Source: DATNPX01 sp036702975
GTDB taxonomy: Bacteria > Cyanobacteriota > Vampirovibrionia > Obscuribacterales > Obscuribacteraceae
Length of the DNA: 64,000 nucleotides
NCBI GenBank assembly: GCA_036702975.1
Contig: DATNPX010000016.1
Span: forward strand, 186,001 to 250,000
Reading direction: 5' to 3'
Shown one piece after another: positions 44,798 through 53,533 of the stretch. A program made the position numbers and the translations under genes. Each line of letters begins with the position of its first letter. Position 1 is the first letter of the stretch. Under the pieces are notes generated by a model. That model searched no databases. It was not told where the DNA came from and worked only from the letters and a program-made list of their open reading frames with translations.

Positions 44798-46371
44798 AGT
44801 GTCCGTCCTTTCGGCTCAATGGACACAGTTTCGGGCAGCGCTCTATTTTCATTCAATGAAACTACAAAGTGCTCTTTGCCTGTACTTCCGCTATTGTGCG
44901 CACCATCACCGGCACTATCCACAACTACACTATTTCCAGCCTCCTCCTGTCCCTCCAAGTCTTCCAACACAGCCGCCACAGCCATGCCAGCTAGCTGCGC
45001 AGATTTGTATCGCTTCTCTTTATTCTGCTCAGTTAGCTTCGCCACCAGTTCGTCGGTGCCGGAATGAAGGTGCGGATCATACTTGCGCGGATGTGCCTGA
45101 TGTAGCGCCTCATTGTCCATCCCAGTCAACAAATAACTTATCGTACACCCAAGAGCGTAAAGGTCTGAAACTGGACTGGTCTGGCCACGCACCTGCTCTG
45201 GTGGCATATAGCATTGTTTTCCAACCAATGTCCCAGTAGCTGTTCCAAGAAACTGATTTGCAGCACCGAAATCAATCAACGTCAGCTTTCCATCAGTACG
45301 CAGAACCAAATTGTCCGGAGTAAAATCACGATGAACAACCGGCGGTTGATGTGTATGCAAGTAGTGCAAAATTTCAGTCATTTGCAGCGCCAGCTCCAGA
45401 ACACGCTTTTCCGGCAACGCACCTTTCTTACGCACTAATTGACGCAAAGTCAGGCCCGGCAGATATTCCAAAACCAGATACTGCCGATTGTTCTCAACAA
45501 AGTGGTCCAAAACACGCGCGATCGATGGGTGCTTCAACATCAAAAGCAAATTAGCTTCGCGGTCGAAGAATTCCCTCGCTTTTTTGGCTAGAGCATCAAC
45601 CGCATCAACGCCCATAACAGATTCCTTCACCACAACCTCCGTACCGGCCTGGTCTTTTGCCAGATAAACCGCGGAAGAACCGCCAAACGCCAACTGTCGA
45701 ATGACGGTCAGGTGGGAGTTTTGCAAGGTCTGCCCAGGACTCATCGGAATAAATGTCGTGCTGTGGAAGCGTCGGCCAAGGGCTTCTTCCCAGATTCGCG
45801 TATAAGTAATATCACCGCCAGCAGTATTATGCATATTATCCTGAAAGCATTGCAACTCCGGCGAACGAACAGCATGCCTGGCAAATACTTCTAGCGACAA
45901 GAGCAGGTGACTGAGCTCTTTTCGATTGAAACCGACCAGATATAACTTAACTGGATCTCTATCTTTGAACTTAATTGAAAGATAGTCGCTATCGGTAATT
46001 GCTGCTGGAGTGTTCGTTGTCATCGAGAGCGCTTCCACCGACGACCATGCATTCCAGCGATTCATGCCTGGAATCAATCCGACAGAGCTAGGCAGGCCAA
46101 GACCCTGCTTCGTGACTTGCAATCGCTGCCCCTGGCTGCAGGAAGCAAACACCATGTACGGAACAACTGTATAGCCCAACCCAAGCAGAACCGTCCAAGT
46201 CAACCAATGTGCATATTGCACGAAAACATGGCTGGCAGCGAACCAGCTGACCATAAAGTGCGACAGAAACACCGCCAGCACGATACCCAGACAAATCCAG
46301 GCGATAAAGAAGGTTCTATAAGCATCGCCTTTGGGAGAGACGTAATTTACTTCATAGTCAACGTTGGACAT
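44794..46371 (-). CDS. Membrane-tethered Ser/Thr protein kinase
   Basis: 525 residues, a divergent paralogue of the next gene. Two N-terminal membrane helices (FIAWICLGIVLAVFLSHFMV and LTWTVLLGLGYTVVPYMVFA), a beta-rich PH-like part (LQVTKQGLGLPSSVGLIPGMNRW, YLSIKFKDRDPVKLYLV), then the kinase from about residue 218: LAFGGSSAVYLA, VVVKESVM, catalytic loop VVHRDFTPDN and a normal IDFG. Activation segment ends with MPPEQVRGQ (APE-like). Promoter probably in the 190-base gap at 46372-46561, shared with the small rightward gene. Both kinases are translated from one message by ATGA overlap. Confidence 0.9.
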   Translation of the reverse strand: MSNVDYEVNYVSPKGDAYRTFFIAWICLGIVLAVFLSHFMVSWFAASHVFVQYAHWLTWTVLLGLGYTVVPYMVFASCSQGQRLQVTKQGLGLPSSVGLIPGMNRWNAWSSVEALSMTTNTPAAITDSDYLSIKFKDRDPVKLYLVGFNRKELSHLLLSLEVFARHAVRSPELQCFQDNMHNTAGGDITYTRIWEEALGRRFHSTTFIPMSPGQTLQNSHLTVIRQLAFGGSSAVYLAKDQAGTEVVVKESVMGVDAVDALAKKAREFFDREANLLLMLKHPSIARVLDHFVENNRQYLVLEYLPGLTLRQLVRKKGALPEKRVLELALQMTEILHYLHTHQPPVVHRDFTPDNLVLRTDGKLTLIDFGAANQFLGTATGTLVGKQCYMPPEQVRGQTSPVSDLYALGCTISYLLTGMDNEALHQAHPRKYDPHLHSGTDELVAKLTEQNKEKRYKSAQLAGMAVAAVLEDLEGQEEAGNSVVVDSAGDGAHNSGSTGKEHFVVSLNENRALPETVSIEPKGRTL

Positions 46372-46561
46372 TGTCGCCAGGCGAAGGGTTTTCGTAACGT
46401 GACATACCCAAAATCAGGGCTTCTCAGGCTACCAATCTAGATTAAAGAAAGCTTGACAAGCCTCACTCCAGTGATACGATGGGTAATCGGTGCGTAGCAT
46501 TTTCTGGCTTGTACCGATGGCTCCCTGATTATCCAGTCCGTCAAGTTTTTGAGGTCAGAGC

Positions 46562-46789
46562 ATGGCCGGTGGACATCACGACGGTTTTGAGAACCACACA
46601 CCAGTCGATGCCCTGAAGGGCATGGAAAGCCCCTTTAGCGCATTCAATATGCTCCACCAAGCGTTCTCGGGCGGTGGGCGTGGACCAGAAAGCGGTGGCG
46701 GAATGGGCGATTCCTTCGATCCAGCCAAAGCGCAAGCTGCGCTCGACAAAGGTATGCTGGAGAACATCTACAAAAACGTCATGACTTAA
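46562..46789 (+). CDS. Small Gly-rich hypothetical protein
   Basis: 75 residues. GAGG lies about ten bases before ATG 46562. Gly/His/Asp-rich and soluble, with a central Gly run (AFSGGGRGPESGGGMG) between two helical ends (MLHQAF; PAKAQAALDKGMLENIYKNVM). No family recognised. A small palindrome (TGACTT-AA-AAGTCA, 46782-46795) overlaps its stop and is followed by GGCTTTATTTTT, a weak terminator. An opposing frame covers the same bases but has worse codon use. Confidence 0.5.
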   Translation: MAGGHHDGFENHTPVDALKGMESPFSAFNMLHQAFSGGGRGPESGGGMGDSFDPAKAQAALDKGMLENIYKNVMT

Positions 46790-46799
46790 AAGTCAGGCT

Positions 46800-47201
46800 T
46801 TATTTTTCACTCTGCCTTTCGGCGTCGCCAGTTTTTAAATCGTAAAACTCGCCTTCATCACCGCGAATTTTTGCTTCAAGCAATCCAGCAAGTGCTGTGG
46901 TTGCCGCCCAAACTGGGTCCGTAGCGTCCATAACCCTTGGCGCTCTAAAGGTGGCTCGCCCTTCGCGCCAAGTTATGGCGGCAGCCCAACACTTTTCACC
47001 GGGAAGATACACCTCGACAGAACCCTCTCTGAGCGGCATTCGAATCATTTGTTGCGGTTTTGTTGGATTGGAGATTGTAGCGTCCGCAGTCTGCAATCTG
47101 ATTCCGTTAACTCTTGCAACGGCATTTTTCCACGCGTCCAGGCCGATATCCACACGATCGAAACCGGACCATCGCTCTATATGAAGACTGTATCCCATCA
47201 T
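46800..47201 (-). CDS. Hypothetical protein (YSLHIER-type, possibly immunity-like)
   Basis: 133 residues, AAGGA before ATG 47201. Begins MGYSLHIERW with a following EW-type helix (LDAWKNAVARVNGIRL) and a late motif ALAGLLEAKIRGDEGEFYD. This layout (G-Y-S/D-L-H-I..R at the start, ..L.A.I.GD.GE.Y at the end) resembles small proteins found beside polymorphic toxins as immunity factors, but no toxin lies next to it. Cytoplasmic. Function inferred only. Confidence 0.62.
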   Translation of the reverse strand: MMGYSLHIERWSGFDRVDIGLDAWKNAVARVNGIRLQTADATISNPTKPQQMIRMPLREGSVEVYLPGEKCWAAAITWREGRATFRAPRVMDATDPVWAATTALAGLLEAKIRGDEGEFYDLKTGDAERQSEK

Positions 47202-47622
47202 TCTTCCTTTATTATTTGCATCCTATGGTATCACTTAGCGCCACCTTAATCGGTTTGAGATCAAAGCCGTTTCATGCTATCGATGTTGAAGTTGTAGCGG
47301 CCGAACGAGTTTATCTACTTCCAGATGAGAGGTGCGGGATCTGTTCAAGACCCTAGGCAATCACAACATTGTGGAGAATCGCGAGACAACTAAATGTGCG
47401 CAGCTGATCGTAAAATTCGCTGCTGGTCCCTTTGCCAGGTCTGCCTCGGGGATGAGAGTTAGGCTTACCAACTCTTCTGCAGCTGGAGCCTTGAGGCGAG
47501 GGAAAATACGTAGTAGTGGGCTGTAATTAATTCAGCCCTGTCAAGAGAATGGACTATCAGAAGCATGAAGATGCATCAGCCACTTCCACGCTAAAATGCT
47601 GGCGATAGGAGCGAGACAAAAA
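47202..47622. other. Intergenic region, possible gene remnants
   Basis: 421 bases between divergent genes. A rightward 43-codon frame from ATG 47225 (MVSLSATLIGLRSKPFHAIDVEVV...) and a leftward frame in about 47390-47510 (reading ...AEELVSLTLIPEADLAKGP) both look protein-like but are short, lack ribosome-binding sites and run into stops, so decayed genes are possible. A hairpin (GGGCTG 47518-47523, CAGCCC 47533-47538) lies just before the response regulator promoter area. Confidence 0.35.
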
Positions 47623-48294
47623 ATGGCGAAAATTCTGCTCGTAGAAGATGATGAAGTGGCAGCCGAAATGCTGGTGGACTTTTTGGAAAGCGAGCGGTAC
47701 TCGGTGGAACACGCCCCGACAGCGACACAGGCGAAGGACTTACTGAGAGTCTACGGTTATGATCTGCTCGTTCTCGATTGGGAGTTGCCAGATGGAACAG
47801 GCATCGACATCCTGCGGACATTCAGAAACGCTGGCGGTCGCACCCCGGTAATTATGCTGACCGGTAAGAAATCGACCGATAACAAAGAACAGGGGCTCGA
47901 CTCTGGCGCCGACGACTACCTGACGAAACCTTTCGATATGCGTGAGTTGAGCGCACGCCTGAGAGCACTGCTACGGCGCAATCCTGTTGTATCAAACAAT
48001 GTGCTCACGTGCGGGTACCTCTCCTTAGACACTGTTGCCGCCGCAGCCAGCCGCGACGGTGAACCACTAAAGTTATTGCCGACAGAATATGCATTGCTGG
48101 AATTTCTCATGCGCAATCAGGGACGCGTCTTCAGTACAGATGCGCTTCTAGAAAACGTCTGGAAAGCTGATTCTGAAGCAACTGCCAATGGAGTTCGCAC
48201 ATACATCACTCGTTTGCGCGCCAAAATCGACAAGGAAAACGCACAATCGCTGCTCAAGACCGTTCACGGAATCGGCTACAAACTCGAGGCTTAA
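47623..48294 (+). CDS. OmpR/PhoB-family response regulator (orphan)
   Basis: 223 residues from ATG 47623 (AGGAG 13 bases upstream; the longer frame from 47596 adds nine poor residues). Receiver: Glu8/Asp9/Asp10, phospho-acceptor Asp52 (LDWELPDG), Thr in MLTGKKS, Lys in YLTKPF. Winged helix: TEYALLEFLM, RTYITRLRAKID, TVHGIGYKLEA. No histidine kinase is adjacent. Closely related in sequence to the regulators at 11235 and 59026, so this is one of a local paralogous set. Possible partner: the orphan kinase at 40151. Confidence 0.93.
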   Translation: MAKILLVEDDEVAAEMLVDFLESERYSVEHAPTATQAKDLLRVYGYDLLVLDWELPDGTGIDILRTFRNAGGRTPVIMLTGKKSTDNKEQGLDSGADDYLTKPFDMRELSARLRALLRRNPVVSNNVLTCGYLSLDTVAAAASRDGEPLKLLPTEYALLEFLMRNQGRVFSTDALLENVWKADSEATANGVRTYITRLRAKIDKENAQSLLKTVHGIGYKLEA

Positions 48295-48321
48295 TGCGTA
48301 ATTTCGAGACATTTAGGTAAT

Positions 48322-48933
48322 ATGCATTCAGGTCTCTCAGGGCAAATCATGAACGCACTTGGCCAACTCATCAACTCTGACTTAGTTTCTATTCGCTCTA
48401 TCGCCTTTGCTAGTGAGCTTTTCCTTTCGACAGTACTCGCTTTTACTGCTATGCAGTGTACCGTCAGTGCTGCTGAGCAACCAGCAACACCTGAAGTATT
48501 GCAGTCTGAAACTTTTGTTGGCAAAGCAAAAGCTAGCTATATAGCGGCAAAGAAACTGCCAGAGATATGCGCCAAACTTTTTTGCTACTGTGGTTGCGAT
48601 GAAACAGACAACCACAAGACACTGCTCGATTGTTTCACATCGGAACACGGCGTCGACTGTTCGATCTGCCAAGACGAAGCCTTGATCGCATACAAAATGA
48701 AACAGGAAGGCAAAACATTGGCGCAGATTCAACAAGTAATCGATCAAAAATTCGTCGCCGACTACAACGGTATCTTTGAAAAGCCCAGTGAAGCGCTACT
48801 AGCGTATCGCAAGCAGCGAGCATGGACTCCCACTCCAGCCGAAGCTCAAACTGAAAATAGAGTGGGCAGAAGTGGCAGTGACGAGAAAAAAGAAGAGAAG
48901 ACAAAAGCAGGATCTTGTTGCGGCGGGCACTAA
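48322..48933 (+). CDS. Exported PCYCGC-motif protein
   Basis: 203 residues. Hydrophobic N-terminus (about 27-50) ending in VSAAEQ suggests export. The core LFCYCGCDETDNHKTLLDCF (CYCGC at 88-92, Cys104) and DCSICQDEA (Cys113, Cys116) followed by GKTLAQIQQVIDQKF matches the PCYCGC family (PF13798-type), here with Phe in place of the first Pro. The tail ends SCCGGH, a second Cys/His cluster. Probably a metal- or thiol-handling envelope protein; the family has no firm function. Lies 28 bases after the response regulator and could be cotranscribed. Confidence 0.85.
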   Translation: MHSGLSGQIMNALGQLINSDLVSIRSIAFASELFLSTVLAFTAMQCTVSAAEQPATPEVLQSETFVGKAKASYIAAKKLPEICAKLFCYCGCDETDNHKTLLDCFTSEHGVDCSICQDEALIAYKMKQEGKTLAQIQQVIDQKFVADYNGIFEKPSEALLAYRKQRAWTPTPAEAQTENRVGRSGSDEKKEEKTKAGSCCGGH

Positions 48934-48957
48934 ATATATTCGCATGGCGCCTAAAAG

Positions 48958-49015
48958 AGGCACCGAAGCGACTACTCCGCCAAAGCGGTAGTATTGCATT
49001 CGGTGCCTAATTTTC
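48958..49015. terminator. Bidirectional, branched intrinsic terminator
   Basis: Outer stem AGGCACCGAA (48958-48967) pairs with TTCGGTGCCT (48999-49008). Inside lies a second stem, ACTACTCCGC with GCGGTAGT. Followed by AATTTTC rightward and by CTTTTA leftward. It sits between the PCYCGC gene and the converging VOC gene, serving both. Confidence 0.75.
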
Positions 49016-49049
49016 AGGACAGTAAATCTGGCAAATTAATTCCGACAGC

Positions 49050-49532
49050 TTACTTCGCTGCAGCCATTTCCTTCATTGCCACGGCGCGTCTCGACTCTAT
49101 TTCTGCAGGAGTGAGATCTTCGACATGCGTCGCAACCGACCAAACATGGCCATATGGATCAGCCACGCAGCCGTATCTGTCCCCCCAGAACTGTTCAGCA
49201 ACAGGCATCTTTACGGAACAACCGGCTTTCACCGCTCTGTCGAACATAGCATCAGCATCTTCACTGTAGATGATTAGTCCGCCTGTTGCGCCGCCACGGC
49301 TCGACGGCCCTAATGCATCCATCTGTTCGCATTCATCATGGATGAAAATTACCGAATCGCCGATTTTGACTTCACCATGCATCAGTTTGCCGTCTGGGCC
49401 GCTCATGCTCATGACGATCTCAGCTCCAAATGCCTTTACATAGAAGTCCATGGCTTCTTTGGCATTTTTAATGGTTAAGTTAGGGGTTACTGAGCGCAGG
49501 TGTGGCGGAATCGGGTGCTTAGTCTTAGCCAT
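49050..49532 (-). CDS. VOC-family (PhnB/glyoxalase-like) protein
   Basis: 160 residues from ATG 49532, set by AAGGAG eight bases upstream (a longer frame reaches 49568). Two beta-alpha-beta-beta-beta halves of the vicinal oxygen chelate fold: VTPNLTIKNAKEAMDFYVKAFG ... MHGEVKIGDSVIFIHDE, then GGLIIYSEDADAMFDRAVKAG ... WGDRYGCVADPYGHVWSVATH. The DPYGHVW end is typical of PhnB-like members, whose substrates are mostly unknown; some confer resistance or act as glyoxalases. Single gene. Confidence 0.88.
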   Translation of the reverse strand: MAKTKHPIPPHLRSVTPNLTIKNAKEAMDFYVKAFGAEIVMSMSGPDGKLMHGEVKIGDSVIFIHDECEQMDALGPSSRGGATGGLIIYSEDADAMFDRAVKAGCSVKMPVAEQFWGDRYGCVADPYGHVWSVATHVEDLTPAEIESRRAVAMKEMAAAK

Positions 49533-49761
49533 GACAATCTCCTTACTCTGTGTGGCGTGTGGCATCAAACAGCTTGAAAAGCCATATTAAACTATATGGC
49601 TAAATAATGTAGCACAGGACGACGAAATGATCTACTCAGCGAAAAGAGAATTCTCTCCTCTTTTCTCACAACCTCTTCACGCTGTCTCAACAAACGTTTC
49701 CGTCACCCACCGCAGCAGAAAATCTTCGCAAATTCCTCCACCAGGCTGCTTCCGGCTGCAT

Positions 49762-50652
49762 CTATTTATCTGGCATCGAACTTCTAAATGGAACGATCTC
49801 AAAAATCCCGTCGCGAACGGACCTGGCCGCAGCGATATCTTGTGCAGCAGCTTTTTCATCTCCCAACACTTTCTCAACAGCGCCTCTCTTCTCCAGCAAT
49901 AGGTAGCGATGATGAGTGAGAAAATTGCGATGTTCTTCTTTGATGATGTCGATCGCCTTCGTATAGGTCTTGAGCGCCTCTTTGTATTTATGCTGCATTT
50001 CGTAACATTCCGCCAGAACACCCAAAGACTCAAATTCTCGAGGATTGGTTTGCAATCCCAATTCAAGATTTTTCTGCGCCACGTCATACCGTTTGAGCTT
50101 GAAGTTATAGATACCAAGCTCGATGGCGTCCTTTGGAGCATGAAATTTCTCGTACAACTTTTCATAGATTGCAAGACAGGATTTGAGGTCACCACGCAGT
50201 GCATCCAAATGCGCTAAGTGCGCAGCGGCATCTCGAACGACATCGGCGTTTGCAGGTTGCGGCAACGCGTATGCAATTTCTAATGCTTTCTTTCCATCTT
50301 GTTCAGCCTTATCGAACTTACCTAGATGTCTATACAAATCTGAACGATGAATATATCCTTCCGTCGAATTCGGTGCCAATCGTATTGCTTCGGTAAAGTC
50401 TTTAAGTGCAGCGTCATCATCCAGCGCGTTTAATTCGGCATCGCCTTTTTTTATCCACAGATGAAAATCAGCCGGTGTGCGCTTGATCGAATTGTTGATC
50501 TCAGACCACGACGGATGATCCTTGTTAGCCCTCACAGGTAAATGCGACGCGCATAAGGAAACTGCTGCGCACGAAACGACAACCAAAACGAACGAGACAC
50601 GTGTGTTTTGAATAACTCGTGGAAATAATGAAAGGTGCCTATGGTTCACCAT
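49762..50652 (-). CDS. Exported TPR protein
   Basis: About 296 residues from ATG 50652 (an in-frame GTG at 50685 is possible; neither has a good ribosome-binding site). A hydrophobic N-terminal helix (VSFVLVVVSCAAVSLCASHL) serves as signal peptide or anchor. Then at least five TPR-like repeats: FHLWIKKGDAELNALDDDAALKDFTEAIRLAP; GYIHRSDLYRHLGKFDKAEQDGKKALEI; a middle degenerate pair; FESLGVLAECYEMQHKYKEALKTYTKAID. No enzymatic domain. Likely a periplasmic or membrane-side protein-binding scaffold. Confidence 0.78.
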   Translation of the reverse strand: MVNHRHLSLFPRVIQNTRVSFVLVVVSCAAVSLCASHLPVRANKDHPSWSEINNSIKRTPADFHLWIKKGDAELNALDDDAALKDFTEAIRLAPNSTEGYIHRSDLYRHLGKFDKAEQDGKKALEIAYALPQPANADVVRDAAAHLAHLDALRGDLKSCLAIYEKLYEKFHAPKDAIELGIYNFKLKRYDVAQKNLELGLQTNPREFESLGVLAECYEMQHKYKEALKTYTKAIDIIKEEHRNFLTHHRYLLLEKRGAVEKVLGDEKAAAQDIAAARSVRDGIFEIVPFRSSMPDK

Positions 50653-50833
50653 GAGAACAGAACCTGTCGAGTGATTGCGCGCCACTTAAGTGATTCCTTC
50701 GCTATCAGACTTCCAAATCAGTATAGGCTTACGCAGCAGAGTCGTTCATGTCTGCTTGTATAACAGTCTACACGCTCACAGGTTAAAGCAGCAGATTATA
50801 ACGTCGATGAGAGAGAGTCGATCAAGAATTGAA

Positions 50834-51499
50834 CTAGACCGACAAGTACAGATCGGCGATGCTTTGATATTTTGGCAGCAAATCTTTCAACAGGCTCAAA
50901 CGCTCGTACACCAACGCTTTAGGAGTATGGCGCTTGCCTTCAATTTCTCTTTTTTTGATGCGCTCTAATGCTTCATTTAGCTCGCACTGCACATGGTGCA
51001 TTTCCACGAAATATCCGAGCGCCTTTACTTTTTCTAGCAACGCCATATGCTTGACCGCCGCCGCGCTATGGTCGAACAGAACATTTCTTCTTGAGTCAAT
51101 GAGAGCTTGCAAAAGATGGTAGCCGATGGTGCGAGCGGGCAACTCCCACTGTCCGAAAGCTGCGACTAGTCCTCGTGTCGCGAAGTCAGCTCGATAGCCT
51201 TCCAGAGACTCCATTATTGAATCAAATTGAACAAGCACGAAGTCAGGATTTTCCGCGAGCCACCGCTTAGCATAAGTAGTCTTGCCTGCGCCCGGAATAC
51301 CACATAAGTGGAGGAGTTTTGGACTGTCGTGCGCAACGGAGGTGTCCAACGCAGATTTTATTATTCGTGCACTTTCCGCCAACAGATCGGCACGAATCTC
51401 ACCGACTTCTATTAGGCTGACAAGACTGCTTGCCCCAGCCGCATGCGAAGCATTGAACTGAATTGAGGATGATTCAATATTCACAAGACTCACAAGCAA
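50834..51499 (-). CDS. Zeta-toxin-like P-loop kinase
   Basis: 221 residues. After about 65 residues of poorly conserved N-terminus comes Walker A CGIPGAGKTTYAKRW, then VQFDSIMESL, where the Asp matches the catalytic base position of zeta/PezT and related small-molecule kinases, NVLFDHSAAAV and an Arg-rich lid ALERIKKREIEGKRH. The pattern fits the zeta_toxin/AAA_33 kinase group, whose members phosphorylate UDP-sugars or other small substrates. No epsilon-type antitoxin gene lies next to it, so a toxin role is doubtful. Start uncertain (TTG 51499, GTG 51493 or 51484). Confidence 0.7.
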   Translation of the reverse strand: MLVSLVNIESSSIQFNASHAAGASSLVSLIEVGEIRADLLAESARIIKSALDTSVAHDSPKLLHLCGIPGAGKTTYAKRWLAENPDFVLVQFDSIMESLEGYRADFATRGLVAAFGQWELPARTIGYHLLQALIDSRRNVLFDHSAAAVKHMALLEKVKALGYFVEMHHVQCELNEALERIKKREIEGKRHTPKALVYERLSLLKDLLPKYQSIADLYLSV

Positions 51500-52072
51500 C
51501 CCTGGTGCAGCTTAATTGACAACTTCAAACCACTACAAAATACACGGTCTGGCGGCAGAAGCAAATAAAGATCATCCCATAATTGCAAAGCGAACACCGC
51601 GGGCACCTAATTTACACGAATTCGCTTTCTGCAATAACAAGAGCTTTTTGAGTGAACTTCGCTTCCCACGAGTTCACCACGAGCGCAGCAGTATCGATCG
51701 CATTATCCGCTTTATTGTGGTGAGCCTGGCATCACCCGATCGGGTATTCATCTTCGATATAGAAAAAAAACTCTGACATAACTTCACTGCCCAAAATAGG
51801 CAACTAAAGCCATTCGAACAGCAAAATCGTTCAAAGAAGGGTTCCTTCTTGGTGGCAGTAAAATTCACCAGTTACTCACCAGTCATTAACCAAGTGTGAA
51901 CGAAAGTTGTCACCAAACCACCCCAGGACTGGTGATGCAGCGGAGGACGTCGCCGATAATTTATTTAATGTCCATGAAATGGTGGCTGCCTACTCCGAAG
52001 GTGATCAACTACGATGCAGCAGACAAACAAAGCGGCATGTAGTACAAAGCGATTACGGAACGGAGACATTTG
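51500..52072. other. Intergenic region upstream of the glycosidase gene
   Basis: 573 bases, no convincing gene; a rightward 86-codon TTG frame at 51516 is rejected. Contains a short perfect hairpin (AAGAAGG 51834-51840, CCTTCTT 51844-51850) and three 11-base direct repeats at 51865-51897 (separate entry). The stretch 51900-52060 before the glycosidase is open but has no ribosome-binding site or family. Confidence 0.45.
51865..51897 (+). promoter_or_regulatory. Three 11-base direct repeats, possible OmpR/PhoB-type binding site
   Basis: TCACCAGTTAC, TCACCAGTCAT and TAACCAAGTGT follow one another without gaps; the first two agree at eight bases in a row (TCACCAGT) and the third more loosely. 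Contiguous 11-base direct repeats are the usual operator form for PhoB/OmpR regulators, three of which are encoded in this window. Located about 176 bases before the glycosidase start. Confidence 0.4.
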
Positions 52073-53533
52073 GTGCAAAGAAAAAATCGGATTAGAAAGT
52101 CTAATGTTGGTGCACTCGGCAGCAGCCTCTTATGGTCTACGCTTACACCACTTCTTTTAGCGCAGTTCACAGGTAGTGTGCTAGCGCAAAATCAAAGCAT
52201 TACTCCCAAACGCGCAGACAGTCTCGTTGAAGCTATTGGGATTCAACCCGTGCTGCCAACAGGTGACAACGCACAAGATCACTTTGCTCGCAACGTTGCG
52301 TATGTGAATTCTCTTGGAATACGCCATGCAGTTTACTCGATTCCACCACTGATCCCAGATGTACGCTCGCACATAACCTCACGGCAAATACTTTACATGG
52401 CGCAGCACGGAATCAAGAGTGTGGTGCTTTCAAAATTGAAGGTTGACGGCAAGGGTGAATATCACCACGATGAGCCAACGCCTCCCGTGTATCCATCAAA
52501 ATACACATCACCGCCAGCTGACGTTGTAAAAGTCGTAAAAGCGCTTGGACCCGGTGCCGTGGTGGAAGGCGTTGTCGGGCCCAATGAATACTTGGTGGGT
52601 AGTCACAATGATGATCCTCAAGCTCCAGCAAAACTAAAGTCTTATATGGTGGCTCTGCAATCAGCACTGGCAAACGATCCTGCCACCAGAAAAGTGCCGA
52701 TTATAGGGCCGACGCTGGATCCGTCACCATATGTCATAAACCCGGCGACCGGCAGACCAAAGGGCAGCAAGTGGTCAGAGATTTGGGACACATCAGTGCA
52801 ACTTGATCTCTCCAATTTCGTCAATTATGGCAATGTACACATTTACGATCTGCCATTCGACGAATCAAAGAAGGGTCAACAGGATCGCAACGCGTGGGAA
52901 TCACGGCTTTACGCCTATGAATTAGCCGGCTATCCGCGGCTCGGCACTGATCGGTTTTTCATGACTGAAACAGGTTTTTGCACCACACCCAATCTCAATG
53001 CCTTCAGAAGAGCCGTCAGCCCCACTGAGCAAGCGAGATATCTTCCAAGACAACTCTTGCGTTATTTCAAAGCGGGATTCAAGTCTATCTACATCTATCA
53101 GTTGCAAGACAGAGGAACGGATCGCAATGATCCCGAGCAATGCTATGGAATTATCTCCGCCGACGGAACACCCAAGCCCGCCTACTTCGCCGTAAAACGG
53201 CTGCTAAATATGCTCGCCGAGCCCAGCGGTGGTCTCTTCCAACCGAAGTCACTTAAACTGAGCATCGAAACAAAATCGAAAACCGTAGATTATATGCTCT
53301 TTCAGAAAAAGTCTGGCGAATACATTCTGGCGCTATGGAACATGGTGGACAGCGCAGATGCGTTAAATACACCCGAAGAGCAAGTTCTAGTCCACCTAGC
53401 AAAGCCAGCGCGGGACGCACGTCTCTACGACGTAGTGCAATCTGATCAACCTCAGCCGCTGCGTCAAGTGAATAGCGATTTCGCAGTGCCTCTAGGCAAG
53501 GACGTACTTCTCTTACAATTTCGGAGCGATTGA
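52073..53533 (+). CDS. Secreted glycoside hydrolase-like protein (clan A type)
   Basis: 486 residues from GTG 52073 (GGAG seven bases upstream). Signal peptide (SSLLWSTLTPLLLAQFTGSVLAQ). The body reads as a beta/alpha barrel: VNSLGIRHAVYSIPP, then EGVVGPNEYLV with an Asn-Glu pair at the position of the clan A acid/base, and FFMTETGFCT with a Glu at the position of the nucleophile, followed by YIYQLQDRGTDRNDPEQCYGIISADGTPKPAYFAV, typical of GH39/GH5-like barrels. A beta-rich C-terminal domain of about 100 residues follows. Probably cleaves an external polysaccharide. The exact GH family was not determined. Confidence 0.75.
   Translation: MQRKNRIRKSNVGALGSSLLWSTLTPLLLAQFTGSVLAQNQSITPKRADSLVEAIGIQPVLPTGDNAQDHFARNVAYVNSLGIRHAVYSIPPLIPDVRSHITSRQILYMAQHGIKSVVLSKLKVDGKGEYHHDEPTPPVYPSKYTSPPADVVKVVKALGPGAVVEGVVGPNEYLVGSHNDDPQAPAKLKSYMVALQSALANDPATRKVPIIGPTLDPSPYVINPATGRPKGSKWSEIWDTSVQLDLSNFVNYGNVHIYDLPFDESKKGQQDRNAWESRLYAYELAGYPRLGTDRFFMTETGFCTTPNLNAFRRAVSPTEQARYLPRQLLRYFKAGFKSIYIYQLQDRGTDRNDPEQCYGIISADGTPKPAYFAVKRLLNMLAEPSGGLFQPKSLKLSIETKSKTVDYMLFQKKSGEYILALWNMVDSADALNTPEEQVLVHLAKPARDARLYDVVQSDQPQPLRQVNSDFAVPLGKDVLLLQFRSD

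Noticed and set aside
47225..47356. Rightward 43-codon frame with a protein-like N-terminus (LSATLIGLRSKPF)
   Set aside because: Ends in a stop after 43 codons without a continuing frame and without a ribosome-binding site. The resemblance to the start of a Mg-chelatase-like (ComM) protein is too slight to call.
48322..48933. In-frame stop or recoding in the Cys-rich PCYCGC gene
   Set aside because: Checked because of the nearby selenoprotein candidate; the frame is uninterrupted and all Cys codons are ordinary.
51516..51776. Rightward frame of 86 residues from a TTG
   Set aside because: No ribosome-binding site, poor composition, no family; lies in an intergenic region with regulatory repeats.
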